Shown here: positions 42,834 to 51,980 of the stretch, in pieces
How the letters are laid out: each line of letters opens with the position of its first letter
How positions within the stretch are numbered: position 1 is the first letter of the stretch
DNA from: Haloarcula pelagica
Lineage (GTDB): Archaea > Halobacteriota > Halobacteria > Halobacteriales > Haloarculaceae
Direction of reading: 5' to 3'
NCBI RefSeq assembly: GCF_030127105.1
Contig: NZ_CP126161.1
Location: 3,162,001-3,226,000, forward strand
DNA: 64,000 nt
Notes under the pieces: generated by a model
What the model saw: only the letters and a program-made list of their open reading frames with translations
The model's database searches: none
What the model was told of the DNA's origin: nothing
Program-made: the position numbers and the translations under genes

Positions 42834-43742
42834 TCAGACGCCGCGGCCCTGGAGTTTCTCCTCTTCGGGCAGGTCCGCGTTGGCGTCGCCGGACATCCCC
42901 TTGCCGACGTTGGTCGCGATCTCCTTCAGTGCCTCCGGGTCGTCCCAGTTGTTGACGGCCTCGACGACCGCGGTCCCCATCGCTTCGGGGTCCTCCGCGC
43001 CGAAGATCCCAGAGCCGACGAAGATGCCGTCACAGCCGTGGTGCATCATCAACGCGGCGTCGGCCGGGGTAGCGATCCCGCCGGCGGCGAAGTTGACGAC
43101 CGGGAGTCGCCCCATATCGGCGGTCTCGTGGACGAGATCTGCGGGCGCTTCGTGTTCGCGGGCCCACTTCTCGCGTTCCTCGTAGCTCATCCCTTCGAGC
43201 TTCCGGATCGACCCCTTGATGTTGCGCTGGTGGTGGACCGCCTGGTTCACGTCGCCGGTACCGGCCTCGCCTTTGGTCCGGATCATCGCCGCGCCCTCGT
43301 CGATCCGGCGCAGCGCCTCCTGCAGGTTCCGGGCGCCACAGACGAAGGGTGCGGTAAAGTCGCGTTTGTCGATGTGGTAGCGGTCGTCCGCGGGCGTGAG
43401 CACTTCGCTCTCGTCGACCATGTCCGCGCCGGCGGCTTCGAGGATCTGGGCTTCCTTCGTGTGGCCGATCCGGGCCTTGCCCATCACCGGGATCGACACC
43501 TCGTCGATGATCGATTCGAGCGAGGCGGGGTCGGCCATCCGGGCGACGCCGCCGCGCTTGCGGATGTCGGCCGGAACCGCTTCGAGGTTCATCACCGCGA
43601 CAGCACCCACGTCCTCGGCGATGCGGGCCTGCTTGCGGTCGACGACATCCATGATGACGCCGCCTTTCTGCATCTTCGCGAAGCCGCGCTTCACGAGGTC
43701 GGTCCCGCGGCGAAGGTCCTCCAGATCAGTAGCTTCAGCCAT
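42834..43742 (-). CDS. pdxS: Pyridoxal 5'-phosphate synthase lyase subunit PdxS
   Basis: 302 residues. With the glutaminase PdxT (not in this window) it makes PLP from ribose 5-phosphate, glyceraldehyde 3-phosphate and ammonia. Nearly the canonical sequence: [15 protein letters not shown] (active-site Lys), [20 protein letters not shown]-like segment [42 protein letters not shown] and [20 protein letters not shown] 43742 gives [13 protein letters not shown]. Single gene between mscS and the histidine kinase. Confidence 0.97.
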   Translation of the reverse strand: MAEATDLEDLRRGTDLVKRGFAKMQKGGVIMDVVDRKQARIAEDVGAVAVMNLEAVPADIRKRGGVARMADPASLESIIDEVSIPVMGKARIGHTKEAQILEAAGADMVDESEVLTPADDRYHIDKRDFTAPFVCGARNLQEALRRIDEGAAMIRTKGEAGTGDVNQAVHHQRNIKGSIRKLEGMSYEEREKWAREHEAPADLVHETADMGRLPVVNFAAGGIATPADAALMMHHGCDGIFVGSGIFGAEDPEAMGTAVVEAVNNWDDPEALKEIATNVGKGMSGDANADLPEEEKLQGRGV

Positions 43743-43898
43743 TGACGACGGCTTAGGTCTGGATTTACTTAACGCGTGCCCCTTGGCCCTCCACGGGTGG
43801 TCTTCCGCGGTCATCGTCCGGCCACACGCCCGAGCTGCTGGCGGCGGACTGACACGAGCGCCAGTGGTGTTTTACCGCCAGCCCTCGAACCGAACGCA

Positions 43899-45389
43899 AT
43901 GCGACCGGAGTGGCCGCCCTCGGATCGGCGGGGCGAGATAACTGTTCTTCACGTCGACGACAACCGTGACTTCCTCGAAGCGACCGCGACGGGGCTCGAA
44001 GAGCGGGCCGACCCGATCACCGTCACCTCGCTCGACGATCCGACGGCGGTCGTCCCCCGCCTCGAAACCGGGACCGTCGACTGTGTGGTCTCGGACTACG
44101 ACATGCCGGAGATGGACGGGCTGGAACTCCTGCGGAACGTCCGCGCACAGTTTCCCGATCTCCCCTTTATCCTCTTTACCGGCAAAGGAAGCGAAGAAGT
44201 CGCCAGCGAGGCGATCTCGGCCGGCGTCACCGACTACGTCCAGAAGACCGGCGACAGCGAGACCGTCGAGATGCTGTGTAACCGGATCGAGAACGCCGTC
44301 GAGCACGCCCGGGCCGAGGAGCGCCTCGCCTACGAGAGCAGCCTGCTCGATACGCTGTTCGAGCAGATTCCCCACCACCTCTACGTCAAAGACACCGAGG
44401 GTCGTCACCTCCGGGTGAGTCACGCCCACATCACCGAGCCCGACCAGTTGGTCGGGAAGACCGACCAGGAGCTGTATCCGGACGCCCACGCCGAGGGCAC
44501 CTACACGGACGACATGAAGGTCCTCCGGGAAGGGGAGCCGATCATCCACAAGGAGGAACACACCAGCCAGAACAAGGCGGACACGCACAGTTTCGACCGG
44601 ATCTACGAGCAGTACGAACAGGAGCCGGTCACCGACAAGGAGCGGTACGACGAGTGGGCGCTGACATCGAAGGTCCCCTGGCGGAACGACGACGGCGACA
44701 TCGTGGGCCTCATCGGGATCACCCTCGACATCAGCGACCGGAAACACTACGAACAGTCACTGGAACGCCACGCCGAGCGGTTAGAGCAGTTCCTCGCACA
44801 GGTCGTCCACGACCTCCGCTCGCCGCTGCAGGTCGCCGACTCGAACCTGGCGCTGCTCCGGCAGGAGGGGGTCGACGCCGACCGGCTCGACGCGATCGAG
44901 CGCGCACACGGGCAGATGGACGCGCTGGTCGACGACCTGAGCCGGTTCGCACGCCACGGGGAGATGGAACCGGAGCCCGAACCGGTCGATCTGGTGACGC
45001 TCGTCGAACAGATCTGGGAACGACACGAGCAGGCCGACGCGACGCTCAGTCTCGGCTCACTCCCGACGATCGAGGTCGACCGGACCGACTGCCGGCGGCT
45101 GTTGAGTAACCTGATCGACAACGCCGTCGAACACACCGAACCGGGGGTCGAGGTGTCCGTCCGGCCGCTGGGCGAGGCGGCTGTCGACTGCGACGGACTC
45201 GTGGTCGAGGACGACGGCCCGGGGCTCCCGGCCGACCGGAGCCAGGTGTTCGAAGCGGGGTACACGACCGCGACCGACGGCACCGGACTCGGGCTGGCGA
45301 TCGTCGAGACGATCGCGGACCGGCACGACTGGGAGGTCGTCGCCACCGAGAGCGACGCCGGCGGCGCGCGCTTCGAGATCCGGTTCTGA
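43899..45389 (+). CDS. Hybrid receiver-PAS histidine kinase
   Basis: 496 residues, cytosolic, no membrane helix. Residues ~14-130 are a CheY-like receiver (VVSDYDMPEMDGLELL, phospho-Asp66; FTGKGSEEVASEA). Residues ~145-285 are a PAS domain (HLYVKDTEGRHLRVSHAH, LIGITLDISDRK). HisKA contains VVHDLRSPLQVADSNL with the phospho-His, and HATPase_c has NLIDNAVEHTE (N box), DDGPGLPADR and GTGLGLAIVE. Receiver first then kinase is a common haloarchaeal layout; no cognate output regulator is adjacent. TATA-like TTTTA ~27 bp upstream. Confidence 0.9.
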   Translation: MRPEWPPSDRRGEITVLHVDDNRDFLEATATGLEERADPITVTSLDDPTAVVPRLETGTVDCVVSDYDMPEMDGLELLRNVRAQFPDLPFILFTGKGSEEVASEAISAGVTDYVQKTGDSETVEMLCNRIENAVEHARAEERLAYESSLLDTLFEQIPHHLYVKDTEGRHLRVSHAHITEPDQLVGKTDQELYPDAHAEGTYTDDMKVLREGEPIIHKEEHTSQNKADTHSFDRIYEQYEQEPVTDKERYDEWALTSKVPWRNDDGDIVGLIGITLDISDRKHYEQSLERHAERLEQFLAQVVHDLRSPLQVADSNLALLRQEGVDADRLDAIERAHGQMDALVDDLSRFARHGEMEPEPEPVDLVTLVEQIWERHEQADATLSLGSLPTIEVDRTDCRRLLSNLIDNAVEHTEPGVEVSVRPLGEAAVDCDGLVVEDDGPGLPADRSQVFEAGYTTATDGTGLGLAIVETIADRHDWEVVATESDAGGARFEIRF

Positions 45390-45426
45390 CCGCTACCGTT
45401 TTGCCGCCCCCTCCCCACCGACCGAC

Positions 45427-46182
45427 ATGGCCACACTCGGCGGGCGCATCGAGGCAGTCGTCGCGCGTGGGTTCGACGGACCGCTCCCGGACACCGAGGG
45501 GCTTCCCCGCTACGTCGCACCGCTCCCGGAGTGGCTGGAGAACGTCGGCCTCCGACTCGCCTGGCCGATCGCGCTGGTCAACCTCGTCGGCACCCTGTTT
45601 GGCTTCTGGTACTACGCCGGTCGGCCGCTCGATCTGGCACCGCCCCTGATCGAGGGACAACTCGGCGCCGCGCCACTGCTCGCGTACCCGCTGATCCCCG
45701 ACTCGCCGGTCGCGACCATGTTCATCGGCCTCTCGTTTGCCGCCTGGCGACTCGACTGGGACGTGGAGTGGCTCCACGCGCTCGCCTTCTTCGGCTGTAT
45801 CAAGCTCGGACTGTGGACGCCTTACGTCCAACTGGTCGTCAACGGCCCGGCGGGCATCGCCACCTGGCTCTACTGGTTCCTGATCCTCTCGCACCTGGCG
45901 ATGGCCGTCGAGGCGTTTCTCATCCACCGGTACGCGTCCTTCTCGGTTCCCGCGGTCGCGGTCGCGGTCGGCTGGTACGGCTTCAACGATGTCGTGGACT
46001 ACTTCGTCCCCGTGCTAGAGGGGCCACACCACACCGTCCTCCGGGCCGAGATCGTCGCCGGCGGCATCGATCACACGCTGCCGGCACACGATCTGGCGGC
46101 CGGCTGGGCGGTCGTGCTGACGCTCGCGGCGACGTTCCTGGCGCTTGCGACCCGGGTCGAGAAAGTGAAACGCGGCGGGTGA
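45427..46182 (+). CDS. DUF1405 family membrane protein
   Basis: 251 residues, about seven membrane helices. Conserved features: LVGTLFGFWYYAGRP, LLAYPLIPDSPVATMFIGLS (conserved Pro-Asp-Ser-Pro), FFGCIKLGLWTPYVQL, WYGFNDVVDYFVPV and GPHHTVLRAEIVAGGIDHTLP, all typical of DUF1405. The conserved His, Asp and Glu suggest a metal or membrane-enzyme site, but no function is known. Follows the histidine kinase by 37 bp. Confidence 0.88.
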   Translation: MATLGGRIEAVVARGFDGPLPDTEGLPRYVAPLPEWLENVGLRLAWPIALVNLVGTLFGFWYYAGRPLDLAPPLIEGQLGAAPLLAYPLIPDSPVATMFIGLSFAAWRLDWDVEWLHALAFFGCIKLGLWTPYVQLVVNGPAGIATWLYWFLILSHLAMAVEAFLIHRYASFSVPAVAVAVGWYGFNDVVDYFVPVLEGPHHTVLRAEIVAGGIDHTLPAHDLAAGWAVVLTLAATFLALATRVEKVKRGG

Positions 46183-46183
46183 G

Positions 46184-47317
46184 TCAGCGCTCCGCGACCG
46201 GCGTCCACTCGCGGTCGGTCGCGCCGACGTACGCCGAGACCGGCCGGATCAGTCTGTTGTCGTCGAGTTGCTCCAGACAGTGGGCCATCCAGCCGCCCGC
46301 CCGGCCGACGGCGAACGTCGCCGTGAACAGGTCCCGGGGGATCCCGACGCCGTGGAGCAGCGCCGCGGTGTAGAACTCGACGTTGGTCGCCAGCCGGCGG
46401 TCCGGTTTGTGTTCGGCCAGCGCGTCGAGTGCGACCGACTCGAACTGCTCGACCGTCTCGTAGAAGCCGTCCTCGTCGGTCCCGGCGTAGAACCGTTCGG
46501 CCGCCGAGGAGAGGACCGCCGCCCGCGGATCGCGGACCCGGTAGACGCGGTGGCCAAACCCCATCAGCCGTTCCCCGGCGTCGAGTCGGTCGCGGACGAA
46601 CCCCTCGGGATCGCCGGACTCGTGGACCGACTGGAGCATATCCAACACCGGCCCCGGCGCGCCGCCGTGGAGCGGTCCTTTCAGTGTCCCGATCGCGGCC
46701 GTTCCCGCGGAGACCAGGTCCGACTCCGTGGAGACGACCGTCCGCGCGGTGAACGTCGAGGCGTTGAGCCCGTGGTCGATCACGGTCGCCAGATAGGTCT
46801 CCAGGCCCCGAACGGCGGCGTCGCTGGGCCGTTCGCCGGTCAGCATGTACAGGTAGTTCGCGGCGTGGGACAAGTCCGGGTCGGGCTCGATCGGGGCCTC
46901 GTCCTGGCGGTAGCGCCAGTATGCCGCGACGATCGTCGGGGCGACCGCGACGACGCGGGTGGCGGCCGTCCGCGGGTCCTCGGCGTCGATCCCGAGGCTG
47001 GCCGCGGCGACGCCCATCCGCAGTGCGTCCATCGCGGGGTCCCCGTCGGCCGCGGCCCGGCGGACGACGCCGTGGACCTCCTCGTCGAGCGTGCGGTGGG
47101 CCGCGAGTTCCGACCGGAACCGATCGAGTTCCCGGCCGGTCGGGAGGCGGTCCTCGAACAGGAGGTAGACGGCCTCCTCGAAGGAGGCGTTGCCCGCCAG
47201 CGTTTCGACGGGATAGCCCCCGACGAGGAGTTCGCCGGCCTCCCCGTCGACCCGGCTGAGGCGAGTCTCGGCGACGGTCACGCCCTCCAGCCCCGGGCGG
47301 ACGGTGTCGTCGGTCAC
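46184..47317 (-). CDS. Citrate synthase-like protein with Asp-to-Glu at the catalytic Asp
   Basis: 377 residues, GTG start. Citrate synthase fold: VAETRLSRVDGEAGELLVGGYPVE, SHAANYLYMLTGERP (151-164), DHGLNASTFTARTV with His182, GPLHGGAPG with His217, GFGHRVYRVRDPRA with His256, GRAGGW (Arg339) and LIRPVSAYVG (Arg358). The catalytic Asp of the canonical NVDFY is Glu314 here (NVEFY). It may be a citrate or methylcitrate synthase with altered chemistry, or no longer be one. It lies downstream of a paralogue on the same strand (238-bp gap). Length is normal. Confidence 0.85.
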   Translation of the reverse strand: MTDDTVRPGLEGVTVAETRLSRVDGEAGELLVGGYPVETLAGNASFEEAVYLLFEDRLPTGRELDRFRSELAAHRTLDEEVHGVVRRAAADGDPAMDALRMGVAAASLGIDAEDPRTAATRVVAVAPTIVAAYWRYRQDEAPIEPDPDLSHAANYLYMLTGERPSDAAVRGLETYLATVIDHGLNASTFTARTVVSTESDLVSAGTAAIGTLKGPLHGGAPGPVLDMLQSVHESGDPEGFVRDRLDAGERLMGFGHRVYRVRDPRAAVLSSAAERFYAGTDEDGFYETVEQFESVALDALAEHKPDRRLATNVEFYTAALLHGVGIPRDLFTATFAVGRAGGWMAHCLEQLDDNRLIRPVSAYVGATDREWTPVAER

Positions 47318-47447
47318 GCCATCACCCCCGTGGCTGGGTCGACCGAGTCGGTGGCCGGGAGGGGCTGTCGCGCGGGCGGGGCAGCTGCGGCCGATCGTGG
47401 TCCGAGCATCGACAGTGAGTAGCGCCGAGAGCGACGTAAGGGCTCGG

Positions 47448-47461
47448 AGAAGCGCGCTTCT
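47448..47461. promoter_or_regulatory. Perfect 14-bp palindrome between the two citrate-synthase-like genes
   Basis: AGAAGCGCGCTTCT, symmetric with no spacer and flanked by GAG/TCTC. It lies 131 bp upstream of the 47317 gene. It could be the operator of the winged helix fused to the neighbouring paralogue, but this is only a positional guess. Confidence 0.4.
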
Positions 47462-47554
47462 TCTCGGCCGGTGATAGGTCTGTGTCGACAGTCCGAGCCG
47501 CCCATCGAACGGACTCCGCCGGGCGTGACGGGGAAAGCGCGTTCTCCCGAGCGA

Positions 47555-48979
47555 TCACGGGTCCGCGGGGAAGGCATCGTCGGCGAGGACCGTCTCGACG
47601 AACCGCTCGCCGGCCGCGGTCAGCGCGTAGCCGGCGTCCCCGTCGGCGACGAACGCCCCGCGAAGCTGTCGGAGGTGGTAGTTGAACCGACCGTTGTCCT
47701 CGATCGACGTGCGTTCCCGGAGCGTCGAGTACGCGACCGGCCCGTCGGCGGCCGCCAGCGCGAACAGGACCTCCAGTCGGGCCGGTTCGGCGAGGGTCTG
47801 TAACGTCTCCGAGACGGGTTCGACGGCCGCTCGCTCGGTCACCCCGTCGGTCGGCTCTCGCTCCTCGACCGGCGTCCAGGTCCGCCCGGTCGGCCCGACG
47901 TACCGAGAGACGGGGCGAACGAGGACGTTGTCGGCTCGCTGTTCCAGACAGTGGGCCATCCAGCCGGCGACCCGGGCGACGGCGAAGGTCGGTGTGAACA
48001 GCGCCGGCGGGATGTCGACGGCGTACAACAGCGCCGCGGCGTAGAACTCGACGGTGGCGGCCGCGTGTCGCCTGGGGAAGCGATCGTCCAGAGCCGCCAC
48101 GCCCGCGGATTCGAGGTCCCTGACCGTCGCCCGGAACTCGCCGCCGACGGGGAGCCGCTCCATCGCCGCCGAGAGGACCGCCGCCCGCGGGTCCCGGACC
48201 TCGTACACCCGGTGGCCGAACCCGGGCAGGTCGTCGCCGTCTGCGAGTCGCTCGCGGACGGCCGCGCCGACATCGTCGGCCTCGTGGGCCGTCCGAAGCA
48301 GTTCGAAGACGCGCCGGAGGTTCCCGCCGTGGCGCGGCCCCTTCAGCGTCCCGACTGCGGCCGTCGCCGCCGACACGAGGTCCGACTCCGTGGAGACGAC
48401 CGTCCGCGCGGTGAACGTCGACGGATTGAGTCCGTGGTCGACGATCGTCGTCAGAAACGCGTCGAGAGCGCGTGTCTCGGCCGCCGTGGGCCGCTCGCCC
48501 GTCACCATGTACCGGTAGTTCGCGGCGTGGGACAGCGACGGGTCGGGATCGACGACGGACTCGCCCCGGCGGGCGCGCCAGTAGGTCCCCACGACCGTCG
48601 GGACGACGGCGATCACCCGCAGCGCGGTCGCCGACGGCCCCTCGTCGTCGGTCCCGAGCGTCGCCGCGGCGACGCCCATCCGCAGGGCGTCCATCGGGTC
48701 CACGCCGGCCGCTGCCGCCGTCTCTACCAGCGTCCGGACGGCGTCGTCGAGCCCGCGGGAATCGGTCAGTGCCGCCCGGACCGTCTCTCGCCGGTCGGCC
48801 GGCGGGAGGTCCCCGTCTAACAGCAGTGCGACGCTCTCCTCGTAGGTCGCGTTGGCGGCCAGTTCCGCGATCGGATAGCCGCGGACGACGAGTTCGCCGG
48901 CCTCGCCGTCCACGTCGCTCAGTTCCGTCTCCGCGACGGTGATCGACTCCAGCCCGGGATCGAAGACGGACGGTGTCAC
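47555..48979 (-). CDS. Citrate synthase-like protein fused to an ArsR-like winged helix
   Basis: 474 residues. Residues 1-370 align without gaps to the neighbouring paralogue over the first ~270 positions: His182 (DHGLNPSTFT), His217 (GPRHGGN), His256 (GFGHRVYEVRDPRA), and again Glu311 (TVEFY) for the catalytic Asp. Residues ~388-470 are a winged helix: VSETLQTLAEPARLEVLFAL, YSTLRERTSIEDNGRFNYHL, RQLRGAFVADGDAGYALTAAG. This is the pattern of ArsR-like regulators and an unusual fusion. I start at GTG 48979, which aligns with the paralogue; an in-frame GTG at 49021 adds 14 residues. Confidence 0.85.
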   Translation of the reverse strand: MTPSVFDPGLESITVAETELSDVDGEAGELVVRGYPIAELAANATYEESVALLLDGDLPPADRRETVRAALTDSRGLDDAVRTLVETAAAAGVDPMDALRMGVAAATLGTDDEGPSATALRVIAVVPTVVGTYWRARRGESVVDPDPSLSHAANYRYMVTGERPTAAETRALDAFLTTIVDHGLNPSTFTARTVVSTESDLVSAATAAVGTLKGPRHGGNLRRVFELLRTAHEADDVGAAVRERLADGDDLPGFGHRVYEVRDPRAAVLSAAMERLPVGGEFRATVRDLESAGVAALDDRFPRRHAAATVEFYAAALLYAVDIPPALFTPTFAVARVAGWMAHCLEQRADNVLVRPVSRYVGPTGRTWTPVEEREPTDGVTERAAVEPVSETLQTLAEPARLEVLFALAAADGPVAYSTLRERTSIEDNGRFNYHLRQLRGAFVADGDAGYALTAAGERFVETVLADDAFPADP

Positions 48980-49080
48980 AGTGACGCTAGGTCCTGTGGC
49001 GCCCCGGTTAGCCTTTTCCACGGCGACGCCGGCCCGAGCCCCCGTTCGGCCGACGGGACGAGTCCGCTCGTAAGACTGCC

Positions 49081-51810
49081 CTACTGGACCACGACGACCG
49101 CCGACTCCGTCTCGGTCATCTCCCCGTCGCCGGAGTAGGTCCGGGACTCCTCGATCTCGAACATCTCGGCGTCGAGTTCGAACTCCACGGCGACGATCAG
49201 CCGATCGCCGTCGATCTCGTAGTCGCCGGCCTCGATTGCGGCGTCGATGTCGCCGACGCTGTTGCCGAACTCCGGTCCGACCAGCGAGTAATCGAGGTCG
49301 ATCCCGCTGATCTCGGTCGTGATCTCGGGGGCCTCGTCGTAGGTCTCCAGGCGCTCGACGTGCATCGCCTCGGCGATGGCGTCCTCGAAGCCGGCGACGT
49401 GGCCGTACACCTCGACGCTATCGAGGTCGGCGTTCAGTGGCAGGCCGTGTTCGGTCTTGTAGCGGCGCAGCGCCGAGACGACCTCCATGGCCGTCTCGCC
49501 CGCGGCCAGGTCGGCCTCGTAGCCACCGGCGACGGGCCAGTCGGTGGTGTGGATCGAGCCCTCGTCGTCGGCGTAGAGGCGGCTCCACAGTTCCTCGGTG
49601 ATGTGGGGGAGGAACGGGGCGAACAGCTTCAGGAAGGTGCGGTGGGCACGGACCAGCGTGTACTCGGTCGAGAGGTCACTGCCGTCCGAGAGGCGCTGTT
49701 TGGCGATCTCCAGGTAGTCGTCACAGAAGGTGTTCCAGAAGAACGACCGCAGTTCGTTGCGGGCCTTCGAGAACGCGTAGTCCTCGAACTTCTCGGTGAC
49801 CGACTCGACGGTCGCGTCGAGCTCGGCCAGCAGCCAGCGGTCGACGGCCGCAAGGTCGTCCTCCTCGACCGCGTCGACGGCGTCCGCGGCGGGGGTGAGC
49901 TGATCGACCAGCCGGGAGGCGTTCCAGAGCTTCTGGAGCAGGCGTTCGCCCGCTTCGAGGTCGCCCTCCTTGTACGGGAAGTCGTCGCCGATAGAGGTCC
50001 CGGCGGCCCAGTAGCGGGCAGCGTCGACCGGGAAGTTCTCTAGGACCTCGCTGGGCGGGATGACGTTGCCCTTCGATTTGGACATCGCCTCGCGGTTCTC
50101 GTCTAACACCATCCCGTTTATCATCACGTTCTCGAAGGGGACCTCGCCGGTGTGTTCGTAACACTTGACGACGGTGTGGAACAGCCAGAAGGAGATGATG
50201 TCGTGGCCCTGCGGGCGCAGGTCGAACGGGTACAGTTCGTCCATCGCCATCTCGAAGGTCCCGTCGGTGATCGACTGGGGGCCGTCGGCAGCCGACCCGT
50301 CCGCGGACCAGTCCCAGCCGGCGTTGACCAGCGGCGTGAGCGAGGAGGTCGCCCAGGTGTCGAACACGTCCTCTTCGGGGGTGAACGTGTCGTGGCCACA
50401 CGCCGGGCAGCCGTCGACCGGCGGGTCGTCCGAGAGCGGGTCGGCGGGCAGTTGCTCCGGTTCGGCCAGGGTCGGCTCGCCACACTCGTCACAGTACCAG
50501 ACCGGGATCGGGATGCCCGAGTCGCGCTGTCGGGAGATACACCAGTCCCACTCAAGCCCCTCGATCCAGTGCTGGTAGCGGCTGAACATCTTCTCGGGGA
50601 ACCACTCCATGTCCCGGCCGGCCTGGAGGTACTCGCCTTTCTTGTCCAGGAGCTCGATGTACCACTGTTCGGTGACGAGATACTCGACCTCGACGCCACA
50701 GCGCTCGTGGACCTGGACGGTGTGTTCGTGGTCACGGGATTCGAGGAGGTACCCCTCGACATCCAGATCTTCGATGATCGCGGCGCGGGCCTGCGTGGTG
50801 CTCATCCCCTCGTAGTCGCCGGCCACCTCGGTCATCGTCGCGGACTCGTCGATGGCCAGCCGGAGCTCCAGGTCGTGGGCCTGGTACCACTCGATGTCGT
50901 TCTGGTCGCCGAACGTACAACACATGACCAGGCCGCTCCCGGTCTCCATGTCGACGCGCTCGTCGGCGATGATCGGGACCTCCTGCTCGAACAGCGGGAC
51001 CCGGGCGGTCCCGCCGACGAGGTGCTGGTTCTCGTCGTCGTCGGGGTGGACGAACACCGAGACACAGGCCGGCAGCAGTTCGGGTCGCGTGGTGGAGATG
51101 GTGAACGTCTCCTCGGCGCCGCCCTCGCCCGGGGCGTCGCCGTTCCCGTCCTCGACGAGATCGAACGCGATGTCGTTGAACTTCGTGTGTTTGTCCTCGT
51201 CTTCCTGTTCGACCTGTGAGATGGCCGTCTCGCAGTCGGGACACCAGATGGTCGGCGCGCGCTGGCGGTACTCCCGCCCTTTCTCGTAGAGGTCGAGGAA
51301 AGAGAGCTGTGAGACGCGCTGGACCTCGGGGGCGATGGTCTTGTAGGTGTTGTCCCAGTCGACCGAGATCGCCAGCGACTGCACGTCCTCGGTGAACTCG
51401 GCCTCGTATCGGCTACAGATCTCGCGGCACTTCTCCTGGAACTCCCGGCGCTCGAAGTCCTGGTGGCGGATGTCGAGTTCGCGCTCGGTCAGCCGTTCGG
51501 AGGCGATGCCGTTGTCGTCGTAGCCGAAGGGGAAGAAGACGGTGTCGTCGGCCATCCGGTGATAGCGGGCGACGAAGTCCTGGAGCGTGAACTGATAGAG
51601 GTGCCCCATGTGGAGGTTGCCCGACACCGTCGGCGGCGGCGTATCGATGCTGAATCGGGTGTCGGCGTCGCCGTCGTAGGCGTAGGTGCCGTCGGCGACC
51701 CACTGGTCCTGCCAGGTGGGTTCGACGGCCTGTGGGTCGTACTCCCCGTCGAGGCTGTCTGACTGGTCGGCTGTCGATTCGTCGGTCGGTGGGTCCTGTG
51801 TGTCACTCAT
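49081..51810 (-). CDS. valS: Valyl-tRNA synthetase
   Basis: 909 residues. Class I synthetase, archaeal type. The HIGH motif is in PPPTVSGNLHMGHLYQF; the KMSKS-like motif is AMSKSKGNVIPP, where the usual Lys before MSKS is Ala (NREAMSKSKG). Editing domain: TISTTRPELLPACVSVFVHP, GSGLVMCCTFGDQNDIEW. Zinc-knuckle-like Cys pairs: WCPDCE, WYCDECGEP, CPACGHD. The C-terminal anticodon region ends ETESAVVVVQ. A minus-strand TTTTCG near 51834-51840 lies ~27 bp upstream of ATG 51810, suggesting a leaderless transcript. Confidence 0.96.
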   Translation of the reverse strand: MSDTQDPPTDESTADQSDSLDGEYDPQAVEPTWQDQWVADGTYAYDGDADTRFSIDTPPPTVSGNLHMGHLYQFTLQDFVARYHRMADDTVFFPFGYDDNGIASERLTERELDIRHQDFERREFQEKCREICSRYEAEFTEDVQSLAISVDWDNTYKTIAPEVQRVSQLSFLDLYEKGREYRQRAPTIWCPDCETAISQVEQEDEDKHTKFNDIAFDLVEDGNGDAPGEGGAEETFTISTTRPELLPACVSVFVHPDDDENQHLVGGTARVPLFEQEVPIIADERVDMETGSGLVMCCTFGDQNDIEWYQAHDLELRLAIDESATMTEVAGDYEGMSTTQARAAIIEDLDVEGYLLESRDHEHTVQVHERCGVEVEYLVTEQWYIELLDKKGEYLQAGRDMEWFPEKMFSRYQHWIEGLEWDWCISRQRDSGIPIPVWYCDECGEPTLAEPEQLPADPLSDDPPVDGCPACGHDTFTPEEDVFDTWATSSLTPLVNAGWDWSADGSAADGPQSITDGTFEMAMDELYPFDLRPQGHDIISFWLFHTVVKCYEHTGEVPFENVMINGMVLDENREAMSKSKGNVIPPSEVLENFPVDAARYWAAGTSIGDDFPYKEGDLEAGERLLQKLWNASRLVDQLTPAADAVDAVEEDDLAAVDRWLLAELDATVESVTEKFEDYAFSKARNELRSFFWNTFCDDYLEIAKQRLSDGSDLSTEYTLVRAHRTFLKLFAPFLPHITEELWSRLYADDEGSIHTTDWPVAGGYEADLAAGETAMEVVSALRRYKTEHGLPLNADLDSVEVYGHVAGFEDAIAEAMHVERLETYDEAPEITTEISGIDLDYSLVGPEFGNSVGDIDAAIEAGDYEIDGDRLIVAVEFELDAEMFEIEESRTYSGDGEMTETESAVVVVQ

Positions 51811-51980
51811 GTCTTGGCTGTGGCGGCGGTCGGTCGAAAACGGTACGGGCGTCGGGCGGTGGGGTTAGTTGGGGCTGGGCGCCCCTACTACCGGTACGAG
51901 AACGGGCTGGGTGGTGCCTCGACGCGCCATTAGGTGTACCGTAGCCCACCCACGGATTAACGACTTCGGTTTCCTGTCGC

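Noticed and set aside
47322-47577. Small minus-strand frames between the two citrate-synthase-like genes
   Set aside because: Basic, low-complexity, no homologous pattern; more likely leader/control region with the palindrome.
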